A stretch of 64,000 nucleotides of DNA from Ampelocalamus luodianensis. Lineage: Eukaryota > Streptophyta > Magnoliopsida > Poales > Poaceae. Positions 12,637-22,939 of this stretch are shown here, piece after piece. Position 1 is the stretch's first letter, and every line of letters begins with the position of its first letter. Under the pieces are notes generated by a model. It worked only from the letters and a program-made list of their open reading frames with translations. It had not been told where the DNA came from and did no database searches. The position numbers were made by a program, and so were the translations under genes. Location: NCBI GenBank assembly GCA_036346255.1, contig CM070639.1, forward strand, positions 6,954,001-7,018,000, given 5' to 3'.

Positions 12637-13150
12637 CTTAGATACTTAGACCCGAGTGCTACAACACATCCCATCTCACTGAAAAGAGTGACGTGTGTAG
12701 CTTCGGAGTCGTGCTCCTAGAACTCATCATCTGTTAGCCCCCGCGGTGCCTGTCAGCGACAGCAAGAGCATCCACGTTGGGCAGTGAGTGCGGCAGAAGC
12801 TCTCGGAGGGGAACACCGAGAGCATTGCCGATCCGAGGATGGGAGGAGAGTACGATGTCAATTCTGTCTGGAAGGTGGCTGAGCTAGCATTGCAGTGCAA
12901 AGAACGGCCATCGCCGGAACGGCCGGCGATGACCCATGTCGTGGCAGAGCTCAAGGAGAGCTTGGAGCTGGAGGTGTCTCGTGTAATGGGCTACTACATC
13001 TCAGTCCCAAGCAGTGCAAACAATTTCAGTGCTACAGGTGGTGATTTGCGTTGTGAGGTTCAAGCAAGTGATCCGGACCAGCAAAGTGTGCTTGAGTTGG
13101 AACAGGCTAAGGATACTTCAGGAGCACATGTAGGTCCTGCACCAAGATAA
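12637..13150 (+). pseudogene. RLK pseudogene, kinase C-lobe
   Basis: The third piece of the receptor kinase resumes at RYLDP (normally GYLDPE), immediately after the element. A one-base frameshift near 12656 moves the frame; in the shifted frame NTSHLTEKSDVCSFGVVLLE is readable (subdomains VIII-IX). A second disruption follows near 12730. The remaining exon reads IADPRMGGEYDVNSVWKVAE and LALQCKERPSPERPAMTHVV (subdomain XI with the RP motif), then a divergent tail ending at the TAA at 13148-13150. Together with the two upstream parts this is one dead gene of about 10.3 kb. Confidence 0.87.
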
Positions 13151-14480
13151 CACCAACCCTACAATCTTGTATGGTTTAGGATCTGGGATACATCAGCAAC
13201 TCGTCCAGGTCCTTCTGTAATCTGAGCAATTGATTGAGAAATTAGCAATTTAATGTCTCAACTATGCTTTTATTTATGTGCTGGTCAAACTTTTTTGCCT
13301 TTAACCCTTCAATATATTTGTGAGGATTGAGAATTCGAGATTGAGTGCTAGAAAATGGCATGGTCGTATTCGTCGTCAAAATTACTTTCATAGCATTATA
13401 ACAAATTGCTAATATAAATTAACAAATGTTACGAGTCAAAACTGTACATTTGAGACTGTGCCAAACTACCAGGTCAAAAAATGACTTCTTTTTTGAGTAG
13501 AGGGTATATGAAAGTTGTGAGTCAAGTGCGGGATAAAAGAAGATTTTCCTTTTTCCAAGAGGAGTCAGACATGTAGACAACTCGATCAATAATCACTCAA
13601 CTAAGGCAGATAAGTTCATTGCACATAGGAAAAGAAAAGCGCATCAAACTTCAGCAACATTTAGTCCTACTTGTTATGATTTTCAGATATCGACAATGGC
13701 TGATCTGATCAAGCTCAGTTGTATGAGAAAAATTAGATATATGTCATCGCAAATTACAAGAGTTTTGAAATATGCCACTGAAGAGTTTTTTTTTTTGAAA
13801 TATGTTATTGAAGAGTGATTATGTTTGGAGATATGTCATTATATACCTTTTACATCACTTTTATACGTATTCAAATCCTGTACTTGACTACGTATTTTCG
13901 TATAAACAAAAATACACCCCTCTACCCTGTCCATTGCTACCGGCTGAACTGTCCCAAATCCATTTCCCACATCTGCACATGTTTGTGCCTATTGCACCCC
14001 TGCGGCCCTGCCTGCATCTGTTTGTGCCCACCATGACCATCCGCACGTACTTTCTCACCATCTACTTCATGCCATCGCAATGGCAGGATTTTACATTTCA
14101 CCCAAATGGCATGCTAATTACTCGAATACTCCATATGGACATAATCCACATGCAGCAACCCATTATGCTACATCTACAGAACAGTTTCTTATCCCAGCAC
14201 ACCATTTACCTGAAAGAATTTTGTTGCATCAGCATTTTGTACGAATCAGCACCTTGGTATATTGTATGTATCCTTCTTGCCACAGTTCACTTTAGTTAAC
14301 TCTTCTTCTCCATCTTCAACACAGCCTCAATATTCACCTGTGTATATGTAGAGAGAGAGAGGTATAAAGGCCAACAAGTCACCATTTTTTTCATCAAAGA
14401 ATCGGGGTTTGGCAACACCTAAATAATGCTTAATGGTGATAACTGGACGAGGAATATCAGTTCAGCTGGTAAAAAAACCA
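13151..14480. other. Intergenic; MULE-terminus-like repeats, possible unassigned coding scrap
   Basis: 13720-13860 has repeated motifs (ATATGCCACTGAAGAG and relatives) resembling the terminal repeat of the MULE at 48917. A frame at 14080-14295 (starts MAGFYISPKWHANYSN; His/Pro-rich) looks more protein-like than its surroundings, but I do not recognise it. Confidence 0.35.
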
Positions 14481-14491
14481 AGACGTGTTGG

Positions 14492-15235
14492 CAGTGGCGG
14501 AGCTAGGAATTTAACAATGGTGGTGCACACATCAAAGATGAAAAAAAAAACTTGTACGACACATAAATAATTTCACAAGTCAAACACAATTACACAAAAG
14601 AGTTCAAAATTAGCTAATAATGCAATACAAATAGTTCAAATAAAATCTTACATGAATAAAAGAGTCCTAAATAGCAAATGAAAATCATAATACCACACGA
14701 CGTGATCTCATTCCTTGAAAATACTTGATTATATCATCATCACTAACCTTCGAGAAGATATCTCGCTCTATAAAGGTGACTAAACAATCATTCAATACTT
14801 GATCGTCCATACTATTTCTCAACTTGTTTTTCACAAGATTCATCGCCGAAAATACTATTTCAACGCTCGTCGTTGCCACCGGTAAGAGCAATACCAATTT
14901 GAGAAGCAAGCAAACCAACTTGTAAATGTCATGCTTCCTTGTTTTAATAAGCTTAGTAGAAAGCTCACCGGGATTCTTTAGGCCCTTAAATCTATCATTG
15001 CTTCGCATATCATCAATAAAATTATCAAGTTGGAAAGAAAATCTCATTAAATCCGTACTTGAAAAATCATTGCGATAAAAGTTAGCAAGACTAAAAACTT
15101 CATCCCTATCATAAGAAGTAAATGAATTCATAGGATTTAGAGCAGACATGCAAGTAAGCAACTCCATATTAACCTTGTCAAACTGATTGTCAAGCTCTTG
15201 GAGAACATTATCAATGATGTCAAAATGCACTTTCC
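14492..15235 (-). pseudogene. hAT transposase C-terminal fragment (TTF/MYM-type, dimerisation domain)
   Basis: An open frame at 14685-15230 encodes 181 residues with the hAT C-terminal dimerisation signature: LVLLLPVATTSVEIVFSAMN, then LVKNKLRNSMDDQVLNDCLV. This type accompanies zinc-finger (TTF/MYM-like) hAT transposases common in grasses. The catalytic and zinc-finger parts are absent. The outer terminus CAGTGGCGGAGCTAGGAATT lies at 14492, just past the transposase 3' end, as expected for a hAT inverted repeat. No matching right end was found, so the element is truncated. It may be functionally dead. Confidence 0.8.
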
Positions 15236-16391
15236 TCTAAAACAATCATCATTTTTTTGTTTTAACTTTCATTAATGTGCATTAGTCTAGCTATGATAAT
15301 AACGATACCTAGGTAAAAAAATTGCAGGTTTTTTTGAGTGCCTGTGCACCGGAGGCACCCTGACACCGCCGGTGAATGTTGGATCACTCTCCACATACCC
15401 CAAACATTGGGCACAGATTACAGTCCAAAGAAGATAATTTCTTGATGAATCCGAACCCTTCTTCCTTCCCAAGAGATCAAATCACCCTGCAAGACAGAAA
15501 CTTTTGGCTCTAAGCAATAAGAACTCAGAAATGGATCATTGCATGCACAGCCAAAGGACATGTATCAAATGGTCTGTGCCTGTGCAAGACTAGAGCAGAA
15601 TTTTTTTACAGCAGCGTAACCTTTTCATCCCGGTTAGGCCTGAATCCTGATCGACTGCTAGGTCCCAGGAGCAGAACTCACCCACGGTCGCGATGCATTT
15701 GGCCTCCGTCGTCGTCGACAACTCATCGTCTCCCCCGGCGCCGGCGCGGCGCGTCGGTGGATGGATGGGCGGCCGGCGCCACGTGGCGGAGCAAGGCCAA
15801 CAGATCATTGAGCTACTGAACCTGACTTGGGCTGACACAGCATCCTGGGCCTGATAGTTATCAAGCTGGGTTATTATTGGCTTGAACCTACAGTAATCGA
15901 GTTTCGTTTGAAAAAAATTTCCCGCTCAAACAAGCTGATCGATATAGTCCACTTGGAGAAACACTAATTTTGCGTAATTCTCGTAGGAAGCATACGAAAT
16001 TCCAGTGGAATCCTACCGGTTAAATAGAGGGAGACTTGAGGCGCAACCACACGGGCCACGTCGCCCCGATTCCCTTTCTCGTCTGATCCCGCGCGCTCGT
16101 CGTCCTCGTTGTGTGATTTTTGTTTTGTTTTGCGTGCCCGTCTCTCCTCCTCTTCTTCCCATCTCTCCATTTCTTTATTTCTACTCCCTGGTTCTTGGCT
16201 CCTTCGGCGCCACCTCTCTCTCCGGCTCGGCCCAGCGCCGCCTCCGATAGCCGGCCGTCGGCCTGCGCCCGCGCTCCCTCGGCCCGCGTCCTGCTCGCCC
16301 GTGCCTTGTGCGCATCGGCCCGTGCCAGCGCTACGCCTGCCTCCGGCTTGGCCGTGCGCCCACGCCCGTGGTGGCTCGCGTTTCCCTGCAG
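15236..16391. other. Region with GC-rich block 16020-16390, no recognised gene
   Basis: Short frames only. 15590-15840 and 16020-16390 are GC- and CT-rich like grass 5' leaders or captured first exons. The second block runs directly into the VDAC fragment and could be its chimeric 5' end. No protein match recognised. Confidence 0.4.
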
Positions 16392-17114
16392 GCAATCACA
16401 GCCGCAGGAACAAGGAAAAATGAGTCCATCTTTGGCGAGCTTCACACCCAGCTTAAGAACAAGAACTTCACAATTCATACGAAAGCAAACTCAGAGTCAG
16501 ATGTAAGCCGCCTTGCTCCACTTCTCTTTTTTCTTACACGGACCATGGTTATGATAATCTCATATCTGTTTTGGCTTGACATTGTTCCTTTTTGGTTTTT
16601 GTATGTTCAACTGCTTTTCTATGCCTCATAACCTGAATCTGTGAGAATGTACAGTTCCTTAGAATTATTATTCGCTAATGAATAATTCATATCTTCCAGC
16701 TTTTGACGACAGTCACAGTTTATGAGTTTGGAACTCCAGGGCTGAAATCAAACTCCTGGGCTGAAATCAATTCTTAGCTTGGTTGTTCCAGACCAGAGGT
16801 CAGGGAAGGTATAATTTTGGCATCACTCCATTTGCTCAATTGTTTTGATCCAATGTGGTGACCATTGAGATAAAACTCTAATTTCGATTTTGACTGCCTT
16901 AACAGCTTGAAGTCCAGTATCTACATGAATACGCTGGTGTCAATGCAAGCATCGGGCTGAATTCCAACCCTATGATTAACCTTTCTGGTGTCTTTGGAAG
17001 CAAAGAACTCTCAGTTCGTATCGATGTTTCATTTGATACGGGAACTACCAATTTCACCAAGTACAATGCTGCATCGAGCCTCACCAATTCAGATCTCATT
17101 GCTTCTCTCCATCT
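16392..17114 (+). pseudogene. VDAC: VDAC (mitochondrial outer-membrane porin) gene fragment
   Basis: Three exon-like segments of a plant voltage-dependent anion channel with retained introns: 16392-16502 (ITAAGTRKNESIFGEL, then KNKNFTIHTKANSESD), 16700-16808 (LLTTVTVYEFGTPGLKS) and 16906-17114 (LEVQYLHEYAGVNASIGLNS, then DVSFDTGTTNFTKYNAA). AG acceptors and GT donors are present at each. Only the middle of the roughly 276-residue porin is covered; the N terminus and the C-terminal strands are absent. The second segment contains a 19-bp tandem duplication around 16729-16766 (two copies of CTGGGCTGAAATCAA-like sequence) that shifts the frame. It is a dead gene fragment, probably moved here by a transposable element. 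Confidence 0.85.
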
Positions 17115-18243
17115 GTAAGTACCATTTTCTATGCTCAGCTACCATATATTAATATTGCTAGGTAGTGCCGATCAGCAAGCTAATTCCAGACTAAGACATC
17201 CAGGGCGCTTCTTGTTTATATAATCAGTCTATGACATGTTTCACAGACTGCTCTCGCTATTGCTCCATATGTCTTAACAAAAAAAAAGGCCTTGTGGCAG
17301 CGAGAGCAGTATGTATCCGTTATCACTATTCCATTTTTCCCCTACCACATTTCACCATTACTATAGGAGATGTATTTGCGTATTATTTCCTTACTATAGG
17401 AGACAAATCTAGCAGTACATATTTAGCTCTGTTTTCGATCATTGACTCTAGCTTCACCACTATATACTGCCTTACTGTGAATCATTCCTTTGTACAGAAA
17501 CATGGATGTTCTCTTATTTATCTCAGCATTATCTTAATTTCCCAACTATTTGTTATGCTTTCCTTTCACGTCGGCTCAGAATTATAGTTGCCTGCTAATT
17601 AGCCTTTGTATTGCTTTTTCTTCGTAATAAGGTCATCATAGTATTTTAGAAAATAATGCATCTATATTCGATTACAATGTTGTTCTAGCTTATCAGACTG
17701 TATGGTAGACTAGCATTTGTAGCTTCAAGGTAAGAAGCCCTTCTCTGTCTAAACCTTTTATCTATCATTTTAAGATTGCAATATTTGGATCTCTTAGATT
17801 GTTGCTTCTTTCCTGTAGCTTTTCATATTTGTCACTACTATTGCTACATTTAGTATTTTACTTACCTCCTTTCTCCATGACCTTTTAGTACATATATAGT
17901 GTTTTAGTTCCAGGACTAGGAAGTTGAAGGGCTTCGTGGGGTGGTTCATGGATTTAGTAGGGTGTCAAATTGACGGACTCTTTAGATTGTGCGTTTTAGT
18001 CGAGTGTATTTTGCATGTAGACATCCCTCGAATGTATGCTAATTTCACTTGCGTCGTATTAGCCACTGACCCACCCCTGATGACACACCACATTAGCAAT
18101 TTAGCATGGGCATTGTTATACCAACTGTTCACTGTTGTACAAGCTCCCTTTATTTACTCCATTTGTTACTTGTAACTGGAGCTGGGAAGCAAGATATTAA
18201 CATTTTCCATGATGCAGCCCTTCTATTACTGTTATCATTCCAG
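17115..18243. other. Non-coding stretch between VDAC and NUP62 fragments
   Basis: AT-rich, with no recognisable exon. It may include retained intron sequence of either source gene. Confidence 0.45.
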
Positions 18244-18597
18244 CAGCATCCCAAGCACCTAAGCTTCCATCAGAAACTGTTGTTAAAGGTGTTGAGGAGG
18301 TATTGCACTAATCTTTTTCAATTACAGTTGGTTTGTTTTCAGTATAGCACATTCCTTTTTTTTAATTGACACTGCATTTAAGGTTGAATTGATCTTCTAT
18401 TGTGGTTTCTCGAACATAGTATAGCGCAGTAACATTTCAGTATGTAGAGAATCTCATGAAAGTACCTATTGTACATTATTAGGGACTGGAACAATGAGCT
18501 TCAAGATCGTACTGCAAAATTCCGAAAACATGCCACTGCTATAGCTGAATAAGACAGGAGATTTCTGCAAAACAGAAATGTTCTTATCAGACTTGAG
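18244..18597 (+). pseudogene. NUP62: Nucleoporin NUP62 gene fragment
   Basis: Two exon-like segments of the coiled-coil C-terminal region of plant NUP62, a central-channel FG nucleoporin. 18244-18299 encodes SQAPKLPSETVVKGVEE. About 18475-18597 encodes RDWNNELQDRTAKFRKHATA, then IAE-stop-DRR, then FLQNRNVLIRLE. The stop (TAA near 18550) replaces the conserved Trp of the AEWD motif, and the acceptor before the second segment has lost its AG. The FG-repeat part and the rest of the coiled coil are missing. It lies 1.1 kb from the VDAC fragment on the same strand. Confidence 0.82.
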
Positions 18598-19486
18598 GTA
18601 TGCTTTGTCACTGATTTTATACGTATCAAACTCCAAGTGTCATTGTATTTTGGGGCTCAAACTATCTGCCTGCCATTTGTCAAGTATGAATTGACAGGGG
18701 ACAGGCAGCATGTTTACATTTAACAATTCAGTTTTTTTGAATTACGTTCATGTAAGCTTCTCATCTTTTGCAGTTAGGTAAATATCTGAAACTCTGTAGA
18801 TTATATGTATACCGTGGATGGATGTTTAGTTTGTCATGTAATATCATTTTCTAGAAGACAATGGTTAAGACAGATGATAGCACATTTCGTTATTCTGTGC
18901 TAAAAGCAGTTGAGCAGAGCAGAAGGAAGCTTGGTTACATTTAATGATCTTTACACTGTTGTCTATCGGGATTGCCTGGTTAACTAACTCCTCAGTCAGT
19001 ATTATTATGTGGCACTGATACGTATAATTCTGTCATTTACTTCTGGTATGATTGTGGTATGGAGGAATGTGCTCTTGCATTTAGCGATGTGTAATTTTGA
19101 GGGAGCGTATGTAAGTTTTTGCTTTTATTGTAATGGAAAATTAGATGGCAGAGGTGGTCTATATATTAAATAAGGGCCCTTTTGTAATCTTTGTTGCCTA
19201 CGCTCTCCTTCGCAACTTCCATCTTCATCAAATCGTATAAAAATCAAGCAAGAAAACTACTACTAGGTTGGCTTGATGAGGGATTAGAAAGCTACCCTAT
19301 AATGTCAAAATATTTTAACTCCATTTCAGTTTGTAGTTTCTTGAGTCGGCGCGCAGCATGCTACTAGTTCCTATGAAATCGAGCTAACAACGTGTCGTTG
19401 AAGTGCGAATATACCACGTCTTTCGTGTTTACTGTTGGTAATCGGTGATAAAGGTATACTTTTTTTTTGGAAGAGGCGCATGTTGT
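18598..19486. other. AT-rich non-coding stretch
   Basis: No reading frame of note. It resembles a plant 3' flank (T-rich runs, ATTAAATAAG near 19165), possibly the co-captured 3' part of one of the gene fragments. Confidence 0.35.
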
Positions 19487-19494
19487 GTTATCAT

Positions 19495-20610
19495 CAGTGG
19501 CGAATCCAGAATGAAAATAGAGGAGGAGATCCACTGTTGAGGTTATAGCACAACATAAACATAAATCGGCACTATTCGATAGATAAGTATCCGCAAGACC
19601 GTAATTCTAAAATTGAACAAAGAGGAACCAACGTATTACCAAGAATCCAAGATAGCCCTAGGACATCACCTTCACACCATCAAAATCTACACTAAACCAC
19701 CATAATTTATGAACTTAATTACTACTATCAAGTATCAAGTACGGCATCAGTCATCACCCGTCAACTCATTTGTACGATAGTACGAGGAGTTGAGGACCCA
19801 TACAAATACCCAATTGGCCATCACTCATCAGCCTATCAGATTCTAGACACCCCAGGCCTCAGCCCCCATGAGGAAGAGCACTTGACCGAATCATCCAAAT
19901 TACTCAATCATAAAATTTCGCATGAAGATGAAAGAAAATCTTAACCTCAAAACTAGAGGAATCTACTGGAGGAAATGGGAGCTAGGTTTGCTCACCAACG
20001 GAGTCTGAGTCGCCGGCTCGCCACGACGCTGCCAGGCGCCAGCCACCGTGGTCCGCGCCCGCGCGCCGGCCTCCGCGTCCGCTCCGGCCTCCTGCCCCAC
20101 TGCCGCTGCGCGAGCCGCCTCCCCGCGCCCGGCTAGCCGACCACCAAGTCGCCGACAGCCTTCGGCCTCCCCTTCTGGGCTCCCGGGCCTTTGGCTATCC
20201 TGCCCTGCCTGGCGCCTGCATGGCTGCGCAGCTCCTCCTCCGCGCCCTAGCCCTCACGCCGCCATTCACCACTGCAGTGCTCTCGACTCTGGGCGACTGG
20301 GGTTTGGGCGTTTGAGACTCTGGCTCAATAGCCCAGCTGAAGCTAGCAGGCTAGCATTGATTGGGCCGACCGCCTGGTTGGGCCTTAACTCCTTGAGCCA
20401 TAGCCCACAGCCCACATGCCTCACGGTCACTGGTGAGTTTCTTCAACCTCCACTCCTCGTCTCAGCTGCCGCACGCCCGAAGAACAGCAATGCCGCTGCC
20501 GCAGAGCTAGCTCACTGGTGCTCATGGCCTCATAGGTACTACTAGGGGTCCGGTGGTGGGGAGAGGGGGTGCTCGAGCACCCACTAGCACCCACTGTGAA
20601 TTCGCCCCTG
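19495..20610 (-). mobile_element. Non-autonomous hAT element (1.1 kb) with perfect 8-bp TSD
   Basis: Flanked by identical GTTATCAT copies (19487-19494 and 20611-20618). Inverted termini are CAGTGGCGAATCCA (left) and CAGGGGCGAATTCA (right, on the minus strand). The interior at 19995-20545 is very GC-rich. A palindromic GGTGCTCGAGCACCC lies near the right end. The organisation (leader-like GC block next to the right terminus, no transposase) suggests a deletion derivative of a TTF-type hAT element read on the minus strand. The perfect duplication implies a comparatively recent insertion. Confidence 0.85.
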
Positions 20611-20742
20611 GTTATCATAGTCATCCTTAAGGCTTGGCAACCAAGAGAATAGACAATCAAATTCCGAAAAATCTACTAATAAACTCACCTAACACGTAAT
20701 ATAGCGGGACTCGAACCCTGCCCATATACCACCATACTATTA

Positions 20743-21025
20743 GGGTATATACAACAGTTTGTCTCTTAGAGTTGCCTATAAAGGTTTCAACTTATCTACA
20801 GACAACCTTAGAGACAACATCTCCAACAATTTATCTATAAAATCATTTATTTTCAATAAAACTTCTCTCATTACCCACTCACCATTTGCGATGGTTTGTG
20901 TGCCCAGTTTGTCTATTTTATAAAAGATGACACATTCTCTCTCTTTACATCCTCTCTCCTTTAACTAGAATTTTAAGTGACATAGCAGGTAAGAAACGGC
21001 TGAAGTGACCACTATTAAAGATGCC
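20743..21025. mobile_element. Tourist-like (PIF/Harbinger) MITE
   Basis: Flanked by TTA on both sides (20740-20742 and 21026-21028). Imperfect termini: GGGTATATACAACAG and, inverted, GGCATCTTTAATAG. 283 bp, AT-rich, non-coding. A GGTTCGAGTCCC motif just to the left (20706-20718, minus strand) resembles a Pol III B box but is outside the MITE. Confidence 0.75.
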
Positions 21026-21029
21026 TTAG

Positions 21030-21490
21030 ACTTGGCATCACTTGGTAAGGGTACACGTATTTACTGGCATTGAAAACACAAGTGCGTGTCATCCTGTCAC
21101 ATTCCACGTTACCTCAACACACGTATGAAGTGGCACTATTAAAAACCTATATGGTCACCTTAGAGACAGATAAAATAACACTATTAAAATGCCCTAAGTT
21201 GGTAGTTGGTAGAGAGTGTACGTATTCACTAGCATCGAAAACACACGTGCGTGCCATCCCGCTACATTCCACGTTACCTCAACAGAGAGCACAGCTAGCA
21301 CACATTGTCGCAGGAATACAGACGTGACTACCACTACTACTAGCACGCACAACGTTCGCATCTCTTGTGCTGTTCACTGTTGGTAATTGGCAGCAAAGGT
21401 GTGTGCATGTGCTTACTGGGAATTGGATAATACGTACGTGTCATGCTTGCCACGTCCATCCCACACTACCTGAACAGAGAGCTAGCGCAC
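21030..21490. repeat. Two or three diverged direct repeats of about 90 bp
   Basis: The segment around 21045-21120 (ACACGTATTTACTGGCATTG, then CACATTCCACGTTACCTC) recurs at about 21215-21285 and, more diverged, at about 21370-21480. No coding content. Confidence 0.65.
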
Positions 21491-21764
21491 ATACATTTCT
21501 ATCGCGGGGACATGTCACTGACAGATCAGCCCTCGGGTGCGTGTCACTCTCCTGCGTGCTCCATCCGAACAGCTAGCTGCTCGCTTACGGCCCCCGATGT
21601 CCACATGTTCCACTAACACGCACCAAAAGGGGTTAATACGACGTCCACTAAACCCTATGGCATGGCAACTAGTTGAAGTGGCCATGAATGATCTCATGCA
21701 CTATGGGTAATTGGTTATTTAACCTCAGCTAAGATGTGAGCACCCTTGATCTTCTTCCAGCTGG

Positions 21765-21834
21765 AACCATGCTGTCCCCTCTGCTTTGGTTTCCCTTGGG
21801 CCCACTTTGATTGATACTCCCTCTATAAAGGTAT
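21765..21834 (+). other. Unassigned exon-like segment
   Basis: A 70-base segment is bracketed by an acceptor-like CTTCTTCCAG and a donor-like AAAG|GTATGT. One frame stays open (WNHAVPSALVSLGPTLIDTP). I do not recognise the protein. It could be another stray gene fragment related to the VDAC/NUP62 cluster, or chance. Confidence 0.3.
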
Positions 21835-21915
21835 GTACAATGATATAAACAACTGCTGTCTATAGTATCCCTTCATGTCATCTAAAGACAGTTCTTACAA
21901 TGATTTGTCCTTTTA

Positions 21916-22187
21916 GAGCATATACAAATAGACTTATGTCAGCTATCTATAACCTCTGCTACGTAGGATTTTTGCTGACATAGATGAAAGAGAATGAAGA
22001 GAGAGAAAGATCGTTGTCTACAATCATGTAGCCGACTGTAGCACCAGAAACAAGAAAACATTAAATGACTGTGTGTTGTCTACAATTCTTTAGCCGACTG
22101 CATCACCACAACCCATTGTATGAGCTGTCTACAGGTGACATGGAGAGTTGCTATAGACAACAACTATCTGTATCATTGTACATACTC
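21916..22187. mobile_element. Tourist-like MITE, copy 1 of 3
   Basis: Inverted termini GAGCATATACAAATAG and (right, inverted) GAGTATGTACAATG. TTA on both flanks (21913-21915, 22188-22190). 272 bp; interior near-identical in plan to the next two elements, with CTACAATC/TAGCCGACTG motifs. Confidence 0.85.
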
Positions 22188-22222
22188 TTATATGTCTCTA
22201 TAGACAACTCCTTCATGTATAA

Positions 22223-22504
22223 GAGCATGTACAGTGGGCTTATGTCATCTGTGTATAGTTTCTACCACGTAGAATTTTTGCTGACGTGAATGAAAGAGAA
22301 TAAAGAGAGAGAAAGATGCTGTCTACAATCCTGTAGTCGACTGTAGCACCAGAAACAAGAAAAACATTAAAAGATTGTGTGTTGTATGCAATCTTATAGC
22401 CGACTGTATCACCACAACCATTGTATAAGATGTTTTTAGTGTTGTCTACAGGTGACATGGAGAGTTACTATAGACAACAGCTGTCTGTAGCATTGTACAT
22501 GCTC
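22223..22504. mobile_element. Tourist-like MITE, copy 2 of 3
   Basis: Termini GAGCATGTACAGTGGG and (inverted) GAGCATGTACAATG. TAA on both flanks (22220-22222, 22505-22507). 282 bp. Confidence 0.87.
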
Positions 22505-22546
22505 TAATGTGTCTTATTTCTCGTGTTACAGTCGACTACTGCATAA

Positions 22547-22829
22547 GAGCATATACAATGGGCTTATGTCATCTATCTATAGTCTCTACCATGTAGGATT
22601 TTTGCTGACGTAGATGAAAGAGAATGAAGAGAGAGAAAGATATTATCTACAATCATGTAGCCGACTATAGCACCAGAAACAAGAAAAGCATTAAATGATT
22701 ACGTGTTATCTACAATCCTTTAGCCGACTGCATCACCACAACCCATTGTATGAGCTGTCTTTAGTGCTATCTACAGGTGACATGGAGAGTTGCTATAGAC
22801 AATAACTGTCTGTACCATTGTACATACTC
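22547..22829. mobile_element. Tourist-like MITE, copy 3 of 3
   Basis: Termini GAGCATATACAATGGG and (inverted) GAGTATGTACAATGG. TAA on both flanks (22544-22546, 22830-22832). 283 bp. A fragment of a related right end, ATTGTACATGTTCTAA, follows at about 22922-22937. Confidence 0.87.
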
Positions 22830-22939
22830 TAAGAGACGACCCAATTCTTTATGCTCTCTCTCTCATCCACGTCATCTAATATTCTACGTAGCAAATCTTA
22901 CAGACAGCCGATATCACACTATTGTACATGTTCTAACGT

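Noticed and set aside
15783..15800. GTGGCGGAGCAAGGCC as the right terminus of the hAT fragment at 14492
   Set aside because: It is in direct, not inverted, orientation relative to the left terminus and has no matching 8-bp duplication.
20048..20545. Open frame of 165 residues
   Set aside because: Pro/Ala/Ser-rich translation of the GC-rich interior of the hAT element 19495-20610; no domain.
20706..20718. Pol III B-box-like motif (GGTTCGAGTCCC), possible tRNA or SINE
   Set aside because: No tRNA cloverleaf, no A box at the right spacing and no SINE tail could be found.
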